Positions 22,250 through 31,319 of a DNA stretch of 36,794 nt are shown here, piece by piece (the first letter of the stretch is position 1; every line of letters starts with the position of its first letter). The position numbers were made by a program, and so were the translations under genes. The notes under the pieces were generated by a model. That model was not told the origin of the DNA, made no database searches, and saw only the letters and a program-made list of their open reading frames with translations. The DNA lies in NCBI GenBank assembly GCA_009780015.1, contig WRAW01000018.1, forward strand, positions 1-36,794. Reading direction: 5' to 3'. The DNA comes from Defluviitaleaceae bacterium (GTDB lineage Bacteria > Bacillota > Clostridia > Lachnospirales > WRAA01).

Positions 22250-24760
22250 ATGTTTAACAGCTTAAAAAGTAAGATAACCATCCCGATAATCGGAATATTG
22301 GTCTTAATGATAACTGCTATTGTCGTATATGTATCTATTTCTTCGGCAAATCTCGTTGAAAATTTTACAGACGAGAGGATGAATTCGGCGGCCAAATCGG
22401 TACGCGCCTATATTGACAGCTATGAGCTTAGAACGCTCGTGGCTGCGTCAGCAGTCGGCAGCAGCGGAGAACTGGCAAGACATGTCAACGATGGAGACAG
22501 GGATGCGATTTTACAATACTTGCTTGAAAAAACGGAGATATTTGATATAGACTATTTTATTGTCACCGACCACGAGGGCACAACCCTTGTACGGTCTCAT
22601 GTACCGGATTTATATGGAGATAACATCATACACATAGCCCCAATAGGGGCAGGACTGCAAGGGTTAAATCAGACGATATACACAGTAACGCCTACGGTTC
22701 CGATGGTCATGTCCACTTCAGCGCCAATCTTAGATGGAGATAGAATTATCGGAAGCGTTGCGTCAAATATAAATTTCGGAATCAATGAATTTGTAGACAG
22801 GCTTCACAATGTATTTGATGTGGATGCTACGGTTTTTGCCGGCGACACTTCGGTTTCATCTACCCTTATTCACCCGGAAACCGGTGAGCGCGCCGTAGGA
22901 ACCGCCGTTGCGCCGCATATCGCGGAAGCTGTTTTAGGGCGGGGAGAACCCGTTACTCTGGAGTTGAACATATTTGGTACTCTGCCCTATATCGCTCATT
23001 ACTTCCCGCTGCACGGCGCGGACGGTAATCCGTCCGGCATGATTTTTCTTGGTGTTTCTCAAGAACACTCCTACGCCACCATTGCCACCGTACGGCTCAC
23101 CATGATTATTATCGGAATTGTAAGCGCCGTAATGGCGGCGGCGGCGGTACTTTACTTGATTACGGCTTCTTTGAAACCTTTAGAAGGCATTACAAGAAGT
23201 GTTAAAAAAGTAGCCGATGGCAACCTCAATGTCAATCTAAGTAAGGCAGATATTTCCAAAGATGAGATAGGAACATTGACGCTTGACATAATCAGTCTTG
23301 TGGATACGATAAGCAATTTGACAAAAGATTTGGAATATACAACATCCAGGCAGATGCAGGGTTTCTTCTCTCACAGGCTGGATTGCAGCAAGTACAAGGG
23401 CTCGTTTGCGAATGTGGCGAAAAATTCCAATAATCTCCTGGACTCCATTGCGGCAGAGGATAAAGCGCTTTTAGCTCTTCTATCCAGTTTTGCGCATGGT
23501 GACTTCAATGTTAACGTGCCGGATTTCCCTAATGAGAGACATGTATATACGGAGAATATGTCTTTGTTGCAGAACAATCTTGAAAGAATAGTCAATGACA
23601 TTGATAAGTTGGCAAAAGGTGCGGCGGGAGGCAATTTCGATCAGAAGATAGACAACAGTCAGTTTGAAGGCAGTTGGAAGGATGTCTCAGATACGTTAAA
23701 TTACTTGATGGAATCAATAGAAGTACCTCTGAGCGAGATAGAGCATAACGTTGTTCTTATGTCTAATGGTGACTTTTCAATGGTAAAAGGCGATTTCCAG
23801 GGACATTTCAAAGTAGTTAAAGATGCCTGCAATCTCAACAACAGCAGTACTTTTTCCCTTATTAACGAAATTTCGGAAGTGCTTACCGCTATTGCAGACG
23901 GTGATTTGACTGTTTCCACCAAGCAAAACTACAAGGGCTCATATGCGCCTATAAAAGTTGCGATGAACCATATTGTGGAATCTCTTAACAACACAATGAC
24001 GGATGTCCGATCTACAATTGACCAAGTAGCTTCAGGGGCGGAGCAAATATCTACGAGCGCTTTTCAGTTGGCGGAGGGAGCTACCAGACAGACTGCCTCG
24101 ATTGAGGAATTAAGCAGTTCAATTACGACTATTCACGAACAAGCTACATTGGCAAGCAGTGATGCAACTCTTGCGGATGAAAATACCAGGCGCTCTCAAG
24201 AGCGTACCGTACAAGGCCGGGGAGCTGTCGGGTCGATGACGGATATCATGGACAAGATAAAGTCATCCAGCGAAGGTATCGCAAAAATTATTGATGTTAT
24301 TACAAACATCGCTTTTCAAACCAATCTGCTTGCTCTTAACGCCTCCGTCGAAGCGGCGCGCGCAGGCGAGCATGGCAAAGGTTTTTCTGTTGTAGCCGAC
24401 GAGGTGCGTACCCTGGCGGGCAGAAGCCAGCAATCCGCTTCCGATACAACAGAAATAATAGACAGCGATACAAAACTTGTGGAAGAAGGCATGAAAGCGG
24501 CGGAAGAAGTTGTGGCGTCCTTCGAGACAATCGCTTCCGAGATAGACGAGATTTCAAGGCTTATTTCCCATATCGCCGATATTTCCGGCGAGCAGTTAGA
24601 ATCCATATCAAATATAAACGCCAGTGTTTCAGAGATAACCGGAGTCATTGCCAATACTTCAGCCACAGCGGAAGAATCCGCATCGGCTTCGCAGGAATTG
24701 AGTTTCCAAGCTGAGGAATTGCGGAAGAAGATTGCGTTCTTTAAGCTTAAAACTGTTTAA
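22250..24760 (+). CDS. Methyl-accepting chemotaxis protein with Cache-type sensor and poly-HAMP array
   Basis: About 836 residues. TM1 spans about 6-28, followed by an extracellular Cache-like sensor of about 260 residues (motifs [17 protein letters not shown] and [15 protein letters not shown] are typical), then TM2 near 285-310. A HAMP domain follows ([21 protein letters not shown]), then several further HAMP-like units to about 590, each ending in a G(N/D)(L/F) motif such as [27 protein letters not shown] and IADGDLTVS. The C-terminal signalling hairpin has the tip [20 protein letters not shown]. It should report an extracellular ligand to CheA/CheW. No C-terminal CheR-docking pentapeptide is present. 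ATG 22250 follows GGAAGGA; the upstream in-frame ATG at 22232 overlaps that region. Confidence 0.93.
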   Translation: MFNSLKSKITIPIIGILVLMITAIVVYVSISSANLVENFTDERMNSAAKSVRAYIDSYELRTLVAASAVGSSGELARHVNDGDRDAILQYLLEKTEIFDIDYFIVTDHEGTTLVRSHVPDLYGDNIIHIAPIGAGLQGLNQTIYTVTPTVPMVMSTSAPILDGDRIIGSVASNINFGINEFVDRLHNVFDVDATVFAGDTSVSSTLIHPETGERAVGTAVAPHIAEAVLGRGEPVTLELNIFGTLPYIAHYFPLHGADGNPSGMIFLGVSQEHSYATIATVRLTMIIIGIVSAVMAAAAVLYLITASLKPLEGITRSVKKVADGNLNVNLSKADISKDEIGTLTLDIISLVDTISNLTKDLEYTTSRQMQGFFSHRLDCSKYKGSFANVAKNSNNLLDSIAAEDKALLALLSSFAHGDFNVNVPDFPNERHVYTENMSLLQNNLERIVNDIDKLAKGAAGGNFDQKIDNSQFEGSWKDVSDTLNYLMESIEVPLSEIEHNVVLMSNGDFSMVKGDFQGHFKVVKDACNLNNSSTFSLINEISEVLTAIADGDLTVSTKQNYKGSYAPIKVAMNHIVESLNNTMTDVRSTIDQVASGAEQISTSAFQLAEGATRQTASIEELSSSITTIHEQATLASSDATLADENTRRSQERTVQGRGAVGSMTDIMDKIKSSSEGIAKIIDVITNIAFQTNLLALNASVEAARAGEHGKGFSVVADEVRTLAGRSQQSASDTTEIIDSDTKLVEEGMKAAEEVVASFETIASEIDEISRLISHIADISGEQLESISNINASVSEITGVIANTSATAEESASASQELSFQAEELRKKIAFFKLKTV

Positions 24761-24768
24761 GAACCCTA

Positions 24769-24797
24769 ATCGCCATCATGTCTGATGGCGATTTTAT
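24769..24797 (+). terminator. Intrinsic terminator of the chemoreceptor gene
   Basis: ATCGCCATCA (24769-24778), a 4-nt loop, TGATGGCGAT (24783-24792), then TTTTATT: a perfect 10-bp stem, 9 nt after the stop codon. Confidence 0.9.
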
Positions 24798-24798
24798 T

Positions 24799-24960
24799 AG
24801 ACCTGTTCTGAAACCGGACAATGTGGGATTTGCGAGGCAATTTTTTGCAAGGCTAGGAACTGACGCCGCCGCGAACCCTTGCGGTTCGCAAGAAGGAAGT
24901 GACGACGCATTGCGGAAAATTGACCGCAGAGGCGGCATTGTCCGGTTTCAGAACAGGTCT
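24799..24960. mobile_element. MITE-like element with 25-bp perfect inverted repeats
   Basis: The ends 24799-24823 and 24936-24960 are perfect 25-bp inverted repeats (starting AGACCTGTTCTG). The 112-bp interior is itself largely self-complementary, for example GCGAACC/GGTTCGC in the middle. ATT flanks both ends (24796-24798 and 24961-24963), consistent with a 3-bp target duplication. There is no coding capacity. The right flank continues as AGACCTGTGG, so an 11-bp direct repeat ATTAGACCTGT occurs at both edges and the right edge is palindromic. It lies between the chemoreceptor terminator and metF. Confidence 0.75.
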
Positions 24961-25010
24961 ATTAGACCTGTGGCCATACATATGGCCAATAAAAAAGTGA
25001 GGTAATAATT

Positions 25011-25871
25011 ATGAACATACGTGACGTATATCGGCAGCATAGGACAGTGTTTTCATGCGAGGTGTTTCCGCCCAAGAAGGAGGGAGCCGAAGTCAACGCT
25101 TTGTATGATACGCTCGCGCGGATTGCGGGGCTTTCGCCCGCGTTTGTGAGCGTAACGTGCGGTGTGGACGGCAAGAGCAAGACGGTTGACATAGCGGACT
25201 ATATCCAGAAGCGGCATGATATACCTTCGATGGCGCATCTGACGTGCCTCGCTGCATTGCGCGCCGATGTGGACAGGGCGCTGGCGGTCATGCACGAGCG
25301 CGGAGTTGAGAATGTGCTTGCGTTACGGGGAGATATTCCAACTGATCAAGGCATGTCTTCATCCCCGGATTATCGCTACGCCGAGGATTTGATTCGTGAT
25401 CTGCGCGCGCGTGAGGAAAGCCTGTGCATTGGAGCGGCGTGTTACCCGGAAGGCCACATCGAATGCGACGACATTTCCCTCGATATAGAGCATTTGCGGC
25501 GCAAGCAGGAAGCCGGCGCCGACTTTTTCGTAACCCAGTTATTTTTCGAAAACGACATGTTTTACCGATTTATTGAGCGCGCGCTGAAAGCCGGTATCAC
25601 AAAGCCTATATCGGCCGGGGTAATGCCCATACTCAGCCGCTCGCAGATACAGAGGATGATATTCCTGTGCGGGGCGTCCCTGCCGTCGGTGATTATAAAG
25701 ATGCTGAACAAGTACGAGCACAGCCCCGAAGCTTTGAGCGCGGCCGGAATAGAGTACGCCTGTTCCCAGGTTCGCAACCTTGCCGAACACGGAGCCGACG
25801 GAGTGCACATATACACCATGAACCGCCCGCAAATCGCCGAGGCGTGCGCAAGTGCGCTTGGGTGGGCATGA
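25011..25871 (+). CDS. metF: Methylenetetrahydrofolate reductase
   Basis: A 286-residue TIM-barrel flavoprotein that reduces 5,10-methylene- to 5-methyl-tetrahydrofolate, the methyl donor for methionine synthase. Conserved parts are SCEVFPPKKEGAE (catalytic Glu near the N-terminus), FVSVTCGVDG, LRGDIP around residue 103, IGAACYPEGH, and FFVTQLFFENDMFYRFI with PISAGVMPILSRSQI. The length is typical of bacterial MetF. It is the first gene of a three-gene methionine cluster. No SAM riboswitch, T-box or cobalamin riboswitch was seen upstream; the leader is occupied by the MITE-like element. Confidence 0.96.
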   Translation: MNIRDVYRQHRTVFSCEVFPPKKEGAEVNALYDTLARIAGLSPAFVSVTCGVDGKSKTVDIADYIQKRHDIPSMAHLTCLAALRADVDRALAVMHERGVENVLALRGDIPTDQGMSSSPDYRYAEDLIRDLRAREESLCIGAACYPEGHIECDDISLDIEHLRRKQEAGADFFVTQLFFENDMFYRFIERALKAGITKPISAGVMPILSRSQIQRMIFLCGASLPSVIIKMLNKYEHSPEALSAAGIEYACSQVRNLAEHGADGVHIYTMNRPQIAEACASALGWA

Positions 25872-26521
25872 GAGCGGACCCAAAGGCCGAGGTGCTGCGC
25901 TACCTTGGGCACCGGGGGCAGGCGGTCGAGCCCGAGCTGCTTTCGCGCATAGAGACGGCAATGGCCGAGTGCCGGAATGTGGCGAGGCCGCGCCGCATAT
26001 GGCGGCGTTTCACTCTTGTACGCGATGGCTCAGGGCTTTTATTGGCTGATGCCGGACTGATCCTTCCACTCAATGAGGTAGGGGACTACTTGCCTGATGC
26101 CAGGGAACTGGCGGTTATGGCGGTAACTCTTGGTACGGAGATAGAGGCGCGAATCGCGCGTGAACAGTACTTCGACATAGCCTATGCACTCATGCTGGAC
26201 GCCGCCGCAACCCAACTGGTTGACGAGGTCTGTAACGAGGCTGGGGAGGCATTGTGCGTGCAGACGACGGCGGAAGGACTGTACCCGGGAAGCCGCTTCA
26301 GTCCGGGTTATGGAAGCTTGCCACTTGAACTTTCGGCGGACTTGCTGGAGCTGCTGGACGCACAGCGGAGCATCGGGCTGAGCTGTACCGACAACTACGC
26401 GCTGACGCCGCGAAAGTCTGTGACGGCTTTAATCGGTTTATTTGACAGTGCTGCGCAAGCGCCGGAACGGGACTGTTCCCGCTGCGATATGCGGCACAAT
26501 TGCAATTATGCGCGAATATAA
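25868..26521 (+). CDS. Free-standing methionine synthase reactivation-domain protein
   Basis: About 217 residues matching the activation domain normally found at the C-terminus of MetH, here as a separate protein as in Thermotoga and many Clostridia. Characteristic segments are LILPLNEVGDYLPDARELAVMA and, near the C-terminus, SRFSPGYGSLPLELSADLL with TPRKSVTALIGLF; these bind S-adenosylmethionine and allow reductive methylation of the oxidised cobalamin. The C-terminus adds CSRCDMRHNCNYARI, a CxxC-x5-C motif not part of E. coli MetH, possibly a metal or cluster site. ATG 25868 overlaps the metF stop as ATGA, indicating translational coupling. The longer open frame upstream is ignored. Confidence 0.88.
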   Translation: MRADPKAEVLRYLGHRGQAVEPELLSRIETAMAECRNVARPRRIWRRFTLVRDGSGLLLADAGLILPLNEVGDYLPDARELAVMAVTLGTEIEARIAREQYFDIAYALMLDAAATQLVDEVCNEAGEALCVQTTAEGLYPGSRFSPGYGSLPLELSADLLELLDAQRSIGLSCTDNYALTPRKSVTALIGLFDSAAQAPERDCSRCDMRHNCNYARI

Positions 26522-26536
26522 AAACGGAGGCTTGGC

Positions 26537-28903
26537 ATGAACATTCGGGAGAGACTTGGCAAGGAAATCATAATCTTTGACGGAGCGATGGGTACGATGC
26601 TCCAGGCGAGAGGGTTTGGGCCGGGAATTCTCCCGGAGGTTATAAACCTGGAATCTCCCGGCGTCATTACCGATATACACGCGGCGTATGTTAAGGCCGG
26701 CGCGATGGTCGTAACGGCAAACACGTTCGGAGCGGGAGCTTTGAAGCTGCGCCCCGCGGGGCAGACGCCGGACAAGGTAGTGACGGCGGGCATTGAATGT
26801 GCCAAAAAAAGCGGCGCGCAGTACGTCGCTTTGGACATTGGGCCGCTGGGTCAGTTGATGGAGCCGTTCGGGGCTATACGCTTCGAGGAAGCCTACGAGT
26901 TGTTCCGCGAGCAGGTTGTCGCAGGAGCACTAGCCGGAGCCGACCTTATTTTAATCGAGACGATGTCCAGCCTTTACGAGGTCAAGGCAGCGCTGCTTGC
27001 GGCTAAGGAAAATTCGGATCTGCCGGTGTTCTGTACAATGTCGTTCGAGGCTGACGGACGGAGCTTCATGGGCTGCGACGGTGTTGCGGCCGCCGTTACG
27101 CTCAGCGGACTTGGCGTCGACGCGCTTGGGGCAAACTGTTCTCTGGGACCGGCCGCGCTTCGTCCGGTGGTTGATGAATTGCTTCGCTACGGCCGCGTGC
27201 CGGTGATGGTGCAGCCAAACGCCGGAATACCGGAAATGCGCGGCGGTACGGCTGTGTATATCACGACTCCGGCTGAGTTTGCCGTCGAAATGTTTGATAT
27301 GGTTCGCGCGGGTGTGTCGATCGTTGGGGGATGCTGCGGAACAACCCCTGAATTTGTCGCCGCGATGAAGAGCGCGCTGGACGGAACTCTTCCGCAGGAG
27401 CGACATGTTCAGCCATATACGGCCTGTACTTGCGAAACAGGTACGGTATTCTTCGACAGGCGTACGACGGTAATTGGCGAGAGATTGAACCCTACCGGGA
27501 AAAGGCGTCTTCAAGAGGCGCTTAGGTCAGGAGACATGAACTACCTGCTGGGCGAAGCCGTTGCTCAGGCCGAGGCCGGAAGCGACGTGCTCGACCTTAA
27601 TGTGGGTCTGCCGGAACTTGATGAGCCGGTTGTGTTGACCCGCGCCACCAAGGAGGTACAGGCGATCTGCCAGATTCCGTTGCAGCTTGACAGCGCCGAC
27701 CCAGCCGCCATCGAAGCGGCCGCGCGTGTCTACAACGGCAAGCCCATAATCAACTCGGTAAACGGCAAACAAGCCGTGATGGACGCCATATTCCCAATCG
27801 CCAAGAAGTACGGGGCGCTGGTCGTCTGCCTGACCCTGGATGAGAACGGAATACCCGCAACGGCTCAGGCGCGCGTCGAAGTATTAAACAAGATCGTCGC
27901 TGAGGCCGCAAAGTACGGTATAGAGCCTAACGATCTTCTTGTCGACTGCCTGACCCTTACCGCGTCAGCCCAGCAGGATCAAGTCGCCGAGACTCTCCGC
28001 GCAATCGAGATTGTCCGCGGAATGGGTATGCATACGGTGCTTGGCGTGAGCAACGTCTCGTTCGGGCTGCCCCAGCGCGAAATACTTAACGCGGCATTCC
28101 TGGCCGCCGCTTTCGGCGCGGGGCTGAGCGCTGCCATCATAAATCCTCTTTCGGAAAAATATCGTGAGACCGTGGACGCGTTCCGTGTAATTACGGGCGA
28201 AGACAGGAGCGCCGCGCGCTACACGGAGCGCTACGCAGGCCAAAGCGCCGTCACATCAAAAGCCGTCGACGCGGACGCCTCTCTGGACGACTTGATCCGC
28301 CAAGGCCGCCGCGATGAAACCGCTGTAAAGGTTCGGGCGCTGCTTGAGAACATGTCGGGACTTGACGTGATTGACTCTTACATAATTCCGGCGCTGTCCA
28401 AGGTTGGCGAACGCTTCGAGAAGGGCGAAATATTCCTGCCGCAGCTTATGCAGGCGGCTCAGGCGGCTCAAAGCGGTTTCACGGTCATACGCGACCGTAT
28501 AGTGTGCTCAGATCAAACTGGCGGCGGGCCAAAGGGAAAGATACTGCTGGCCACTGTCCACGGCGACATCCATGACATAGGCAAGAACATCGTACGGCTG
28601 TTACTTGAGAACTATGGATATGACGTCGTAGACCTCGGTAAGGACGTTCCACCAAGTGAGATCGTGAAAGCTGTAGGCGAACACGGCATCCGCCTAGTCG
28701 GTCTAAGCGCCCTCATGACCACCACCGTAGGATCTATGACGGACACAATAGCGGCGACGCGCACGGCCGGACACGACTGCAGCTTCATCGTGGGCGGCGC
28801 CGTCATGAGCGAACGCTACCGCGAGCTCGTCGGAGCCGACTACTACGCAAAGGACGCCATGGAAGGGATAGCGCTGGCAAAGCGCTTCTTCGGTACTCCT
28901 TAG
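26537..28903 (+). CDS. metH: Cobalamin-dependent methionine synthase lacking the reactivation domain
   Basis: A 788-residue modular enzyme. Residues 1-290 are the homocysteine-binding barrel (GAMGTMLQARG, with zinc ligands in GANCSLGP and GGCCGTTPE). Residues 300-560 are the methyltetrahydrofolate barrel (GERLNPTGK, LDLNVGLPE, INSVNGK). Residues 580-675 are the cobalamin cap. Residues 680-785 are the Rossmann cobalamin domain with the lower-ligand motif DIHDIG. It transfers methyl from methyl-tetrahydrofolate to homocysteine. E. coli MetH has about 1,230 residues; the missing C-terminal part corresponds to the separate protein just upstream. The 15-bp gap and GGAGG site show one operon. Strongly supported. 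Confidence 0.96.
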   Translation: MNIRERLGKEIIIFDGAMGTMLQARGFGPGILPEVINLESPGVITDIHAAYVKAGAMVVTANTFGAGALKLRPAGQTPDKVVTAGIECAKKSGAQYVALDIGPLGQLMEPFGAIRFEEAYELFREQVVAGALAGADLILIETMSSLYEVKAALLAAKENSDLPVFCTMSFEADGRSFMGCDGVAAAVTLSGLGVDALGANCSLGPAALRPVVDELLRYGRVPVMVQPNAGIPEMRGGTAVYITTPAEFAVEMFDMVRAGVSIVGGCCGTTPEFVAAMKSALDGTLPQERHVQPYTACTCETGTVFFDRRTTVIGERLNPTGKRRLQEALRSGDMNYLLGEAVAQAEAGSDVLDLNVGLPELDEPVVLTRATKEVQAICQIPLQLDSADPAAIEAAARVYNGKPIINSVNGKQAVMDAIFPIAKKYGALVVCLTLDENGIPATAQARVEVLNKIVAEAAKYGIEPNDLLVDCLTLTASAQQDQVAETLRAIEIVRGMGMHTVLGVSNVSFGLPQREILNAAFLAAAFGAGLSAAIINPLSEKYRETVDAFRVITGEDRSAARYTERYAGQSAVTSKAVDADASLDDLIRQGRRDETAVKVRALLENMSGLDVIDSYIIPALSKVGERFEKGEIFLPQLMQAAQAAQSGFTVIRDRIVCSDQTGGGPKGKILLATVHGDIHDIGKNIVRLLLENYGYDVVDLGKDVPPSEIVKAVGEHGIRLVGLSALMTTTVGSMTDTIAATRTAGHDCSFIVGGAVMSERYRELVGADYYAKDAMEGIALAKRFFGTP

Positions 28904-29012
28904 AACCTGTATTCAACTCACAGAAACGTAGTATTGACGGTCAATCTTCCGCCACTCTTCGATGATTCCTGGAATCGCACGGTAAACTGATGGTGTGAAT
29001 TAAGAGATTTCA
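28904..29012 (-). other. Intergenic stretch with possible coding remnant
   Basis: Between metH and the tRNA promoter I see no complete gene. On the minus strand a stop-bounded frame reads YRAIPGIIEEWRKIDRQY and ends at a TGA near 28916, which looks protein-like but has no start. The segment also contains the small palindrome ATTGACGGTCAAT. Confidence 0.25.
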
Positions 29013-29015
29013 TAC

Positions 29016-29044
29016 TTGACAAGTTTCGCAGATTCTGATATAAT
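29016..29044 (+). promoter_or_regulatory. Consensus sigma-A promoter of the tRNA pair
   Basis: TTGACA (29016-29021), exactly 17 bp, TATAAT (29039-29044): a perfect match to consensus, as expected for stable RNA genes, 26 bp before tRNA-Glu. Confidence 0.95.
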
Positions 29045-29070
29045 ACTTTACTGTAGCCAACAAGCATCGT

Positions 29071-29142
29071 GGCCCGTTGGTCAAGCGGTTAAGACACGGC
29101 CCTTTCACGGCTGTAACATGGGTTCGAGTCCCATACGGGTCA
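29071..29142 (+). tRNA. tRNA-Glu (anticodon TTC)
   Basis: Cloverleaf: acceptor GGCCCGT with ACGGGTC plus discriminator A, D arm with TCAAGCGGTTAAGA, anticodon stem CGGCC/GGCTG with loop CTTTCAC (TTC), and T arm TGGGTTCGAGTCCCA. The CCA is not encoded. Confidence 0.95.
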
Positions 29143-29145
29143 TTT

Positions 29146-29216
29146 GGCGCCATAGCCAAGTGGTAAGGCAGAGGACTGCAAATCCTTTACCCCCAGTTCA
29201 AATCTGGGTGGCGCCT
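29146..29216 (+). tRNA. tRNA-Cys (anticodon GCA)
   Basis: Cloverleaf: acceptor GGCGCCA/TGGCGCC plus discriminator T (U73 is an identity element for Cys), D arm GCCAAGTGGTAAGGC, anticodon stem GAGGA/TCCTT with loop CTGCAAA (GCA), T arm CCCCAGTTCAAATCTGGG. The CCA is not encoded. It lies 3 bp after tRNA-Glu and is co-transcribed. Confidence 0.95.
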
Positions 29217-29227
29217 TGCATGAAGAC

Positions 29228-29268
29228 AACCAGAGCGGAGTATCAAGAGATGCTCCGCTCTGGTTTTA
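29228..29268 (+). terminator. Intrinsic terminator of the tRNA operon
   Basis: ACCAGAGCGGAG and CTCCGCTCTGGT form a 12-bp perfect stem extended by two more pairs, followed by TTTTATG. It overlaps the last codon of birA on the other strand and may serve both transcripts. Confidence 0.9.
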
Positions 29269-30060
29269 TGTCGTCAATGCGCCTCGAATACTTATTTCAC
29301 CGGAAAATAGGCTCACGGTTTCTCCGGTTTCTTTTTGTACGATCAACCTTCCTGAGTCGTCAATATCTATAGCCGTAGCTTCGTAGCTTTCGTCTGATCC
29401 GGCGACCATGATTTTTTTGCCCAGCATAAGCAGGCGGGCTCTGTACTTTTCGATTATTTGGTTCTCGCTGTGTGTGGATTGAGGGGAAAGGATACGGTTT
29501 GCGACTTCGGCTGCAAGACGGTCTCTGGTGACGGATGTCGAAGATGTGAATATCGCCCCCGCGACCTGGTGCAGACTATCCGGGAAGCCGGTTTCAGGGC
29601 AACTGAAATTGATCCCTATTCCAAGTATTATCAGTTGATAGCCGGGAATGTTGGGGTCTGTCACTGATTCCGCCAGTATGCCGCATACCTTCTTTCCATC
29701 GATGAATACGTCGTTTACCCACTTTATCCGTGGCTCTGAGCCGGAAACAGCTTCGATTGCTTCGCACACGGCTACGGCCGCGAAAGGCGTGGTAAGCGCC
29801 GGATCAAGCCGGTGCTTCCGCGGGTGCAGGATCATGCTCATGTATATGCCGTGGCCCGGAGGCGAAAAAAATTTACGGCCATGCCTTCCCTTTCCCGAGG
29901 TCTGGCTTTCGGCGATGACTATTGTTCCGTGCCCGGCTTCGGAACGAGCCAGCTTCTTGGCGTATTCGTTGGTAGAATCAAGGGAATCGTACACAAGAAT
30001 TTTATCGGATATGCTATTGTCGCGCAGGTATGGAATCATTCCTTGGACGGATATCTTCAC
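29266..30060 (-). CDS. birA: Biotin--[acetyl-CoA-carboxylase] ligase
   Basis: A 264-residue biotin protein ligase. The catalytic domain has DSLDSTNEYAKKLA, the adenylate-binding SGKGRHGRKFFSPPGHGIYMS, and KWVNDVFIDGKKVCGILAES, followed by a small C-terminal SH3-like domain. It attaches biotin to the carboxyl carrier protein of acyl-CoA carboxylases. There is no N-terminal DNA-binding winged helix, so this is a class I (non-regulatory) enzyme rather than a BirA repressor. The start is GTG 30060. It is divergent from the peptidase gene; a minus-strand promoter (TTGCGC, 16 bp, TATAAT, at 30138-30111) lies 50 bp upstream. Confidence 0.94.
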   Translation of the reverse strand: MKISVQGMIPYLRDNSISDKILVYDSLDSTNEYAKKLARSEAGHGTIVIAESQTSGKGRHGRKFFSPPGHGIYMSMILHPRKHRLDPALTTPFAAVAVCEAIEAVSGSEPRIKWVNDVFIDGKKVCGILAESVTDPNIPGYQLIILGIGINFSCPETGFPDSLHQVAGAIFTSSTSVTRDRLAAEVANRILSPQSTHSENQIIEKYRARLLMLGKKIMVAGSDESYEATAIDIDDSGRLIVQKETGETVSLFSGEISIRGALTT

Positions 30061-30157
30061 GCGGTTATCACTCTCTTTCAGTTTGTGTCTGTGTGTGCGG
30101 CGCTTTGCACATTATACCATTTTTCTTTGTCCGCGCAAATGTTTCGGCTGAATGAAG

Positions 30158-30186
30158 TTGACTTTTTGTCGCAAAAAATATACAAT
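30158..30186 (+). promoter_or_regulatory. Promoter of the M42 peptidase-fmt operon
   Basis: TTGACT (30158-30163), 17 bp, TACAAT (30181-30186), about 38 bp before the GTG start, with AAGGAGA at 30211-30217. Confidence 0.7.
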
Positions 30187-30223
30187 TGAGTCACTACAAC
30201 TACGTGAGTAAAGGAGATTTAAT

Positions 30224-31318
30224 GTGGATTCCATCAAATTGATTGAACGGCTGTCAAACGCATTTGGAGCTCCCGGATTCGAGGAGGATGTAACAGCGGT
30301 AGCGGCGGCATACGCCAAGAGCTTCGCAAATCTGTCCGAAAGCAATATTCGCAATCTATACATCAAACCTAAGCATACCGGAGGCGCAAGGCGCGGCAGA
30401 CCTCCAAAATCCGGCAAGCCGGTGCTGATGATTGACGCGCATAGCGACGAGATCGGCCTGATGGTACACAGCGTCATGCCAAACGGGATGCTCAAGGTTC
30501 ATCCGCTGGGAGGCTGGGTTGTTTCGTCGCTGCCGTCCAACACGGTAATGATAAAGAACTCGGACGGCAAGCTGGTACGCGGAGTTATAGCGACGATCCC
30601 GCCGCACTTCAAATCGGAAGCCGAGCGGAACAAAGCCCCGGAGATCGCCGAAATGATGCTGGACATAGGATCGAGCTCGGCCGCTCAGACCCGTGAGGAG
30701 TTCAAGATAGGCGTAGGCGCGCCGGCCGTTCCCGATGTTGGCTTCAGCTACAACGACAAGACGGGGGTTATGTTGGGCAAGGCTTTCGACGACCGCCTGG
30801 GCTGTGCTTGTGTGCTGGAGACTATCAAGCAGCTTTCGGGCGAAGCTCTGGACGTTGACCTTGTCGGTACGTTGACTTCGCAGGAAGAGGTAGGCTTGCG
30901 CGGGGCGGTAGTGGCCGCTAACGCGGTTAAGCCGGACATCGCAATATTCTTCGAGGGAAGCCCCGCCGACGACTTCTTTGCGCCGGAGTACATGATCCAG
31001 ACCGCGCTGAGAAAGGGGCCCATGCTGCGCCACATGGACGACCGCATGATAACCAATCCGCGCTTCCAGCGTTTTGCCCTTGATATAGCGGCGGAAAAGG
31101 GTATCGCCGTGCAAGAAGCCGTACGCAAGGGCGGCTCTACCAACGCCGCTCAGGTACATGTATGGGGTGAAGGCGTGCCGTGTATCGTAATCGGTATTCC
31201 TGTCAGATACATACACACCCACAATTCCTATGCAGTGCTCGAAGACTACAAATCGTCGATCTCTCTGGCCGTTGAAGTGATACGTAAATTGAACAAGGAC
31301 ATTATCGCAAGGTTTTAG
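30224..31318 (+). CDS. M42-family metallo-aminopeptidase
   Basis: A 364-residue di-metal aminopeptidase of the M42 family (glutamyl aminopeptidase/TET/FrvX-like). Metal ligands and catalytic residues are in DAHSDEIGLM (His/Asp near residue 71), FDDRLGC (bridging Asp), TSQEEVGLRGA (catalytic Glu pair) and IHTHNSYAVLEDYK near the C-terminus (His). Members form large oligomers that trim peptides released by proteases. The GTG start follows AAGGAGA by 6 bp. It leads a plus-strand operon; its stop is 1 bp from fmt. Confidence 0.93.
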   Translation: MDSIKLIERLSNAFGAPGFEEDVTAVAAAYAKSFANLSESNIRNLYIKPKHTGGARRGRPPKSGKPVLMIDAHSDEIGLMVHSVMPNGMLKVHPLGGWVVSSLPSNTVMIKNSDGKLVRGVIATIPPHFKSEAERNKAPEIAEMMLDIGSSSAAQTREEFKIGVGAPAVPDVGFSYNDKTGVMLGKAFDDRLGCACVLETIKQLSGEALDVDLVGTLTSQEEVGLRGAVVAANAVKPDIAIFFEGSPADDFFAPEYMIQTALRKGPMLRHMDDRMITNPRFQRFALDIAAEKGIAVQEAVRKGGSTNAAQVHVWGEGVPCIVIGIPVRYIHTHNSYAVLEDYKSSISLAVEVIRKLNKDIIARF

Positions 31319-31319
31319 T

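Noticed and set aside
24761-25010. SAM or cobalamin riboswitch upstream of metF
   Set aside because: The leader contains only the chemoreceptor terminator and the MITE-like inverted repeat; no conserved aptamer strings were recognised.
20965-28921. Near-matching strings CCTTAGAACCTGTATTCA (28902 onwards) and the complement of 20965-20982 as ends of one element
   Set aside because: About one such 18-mer pair with a single mismatch is expected by chance in a window this size, and no matching partner ends were found.
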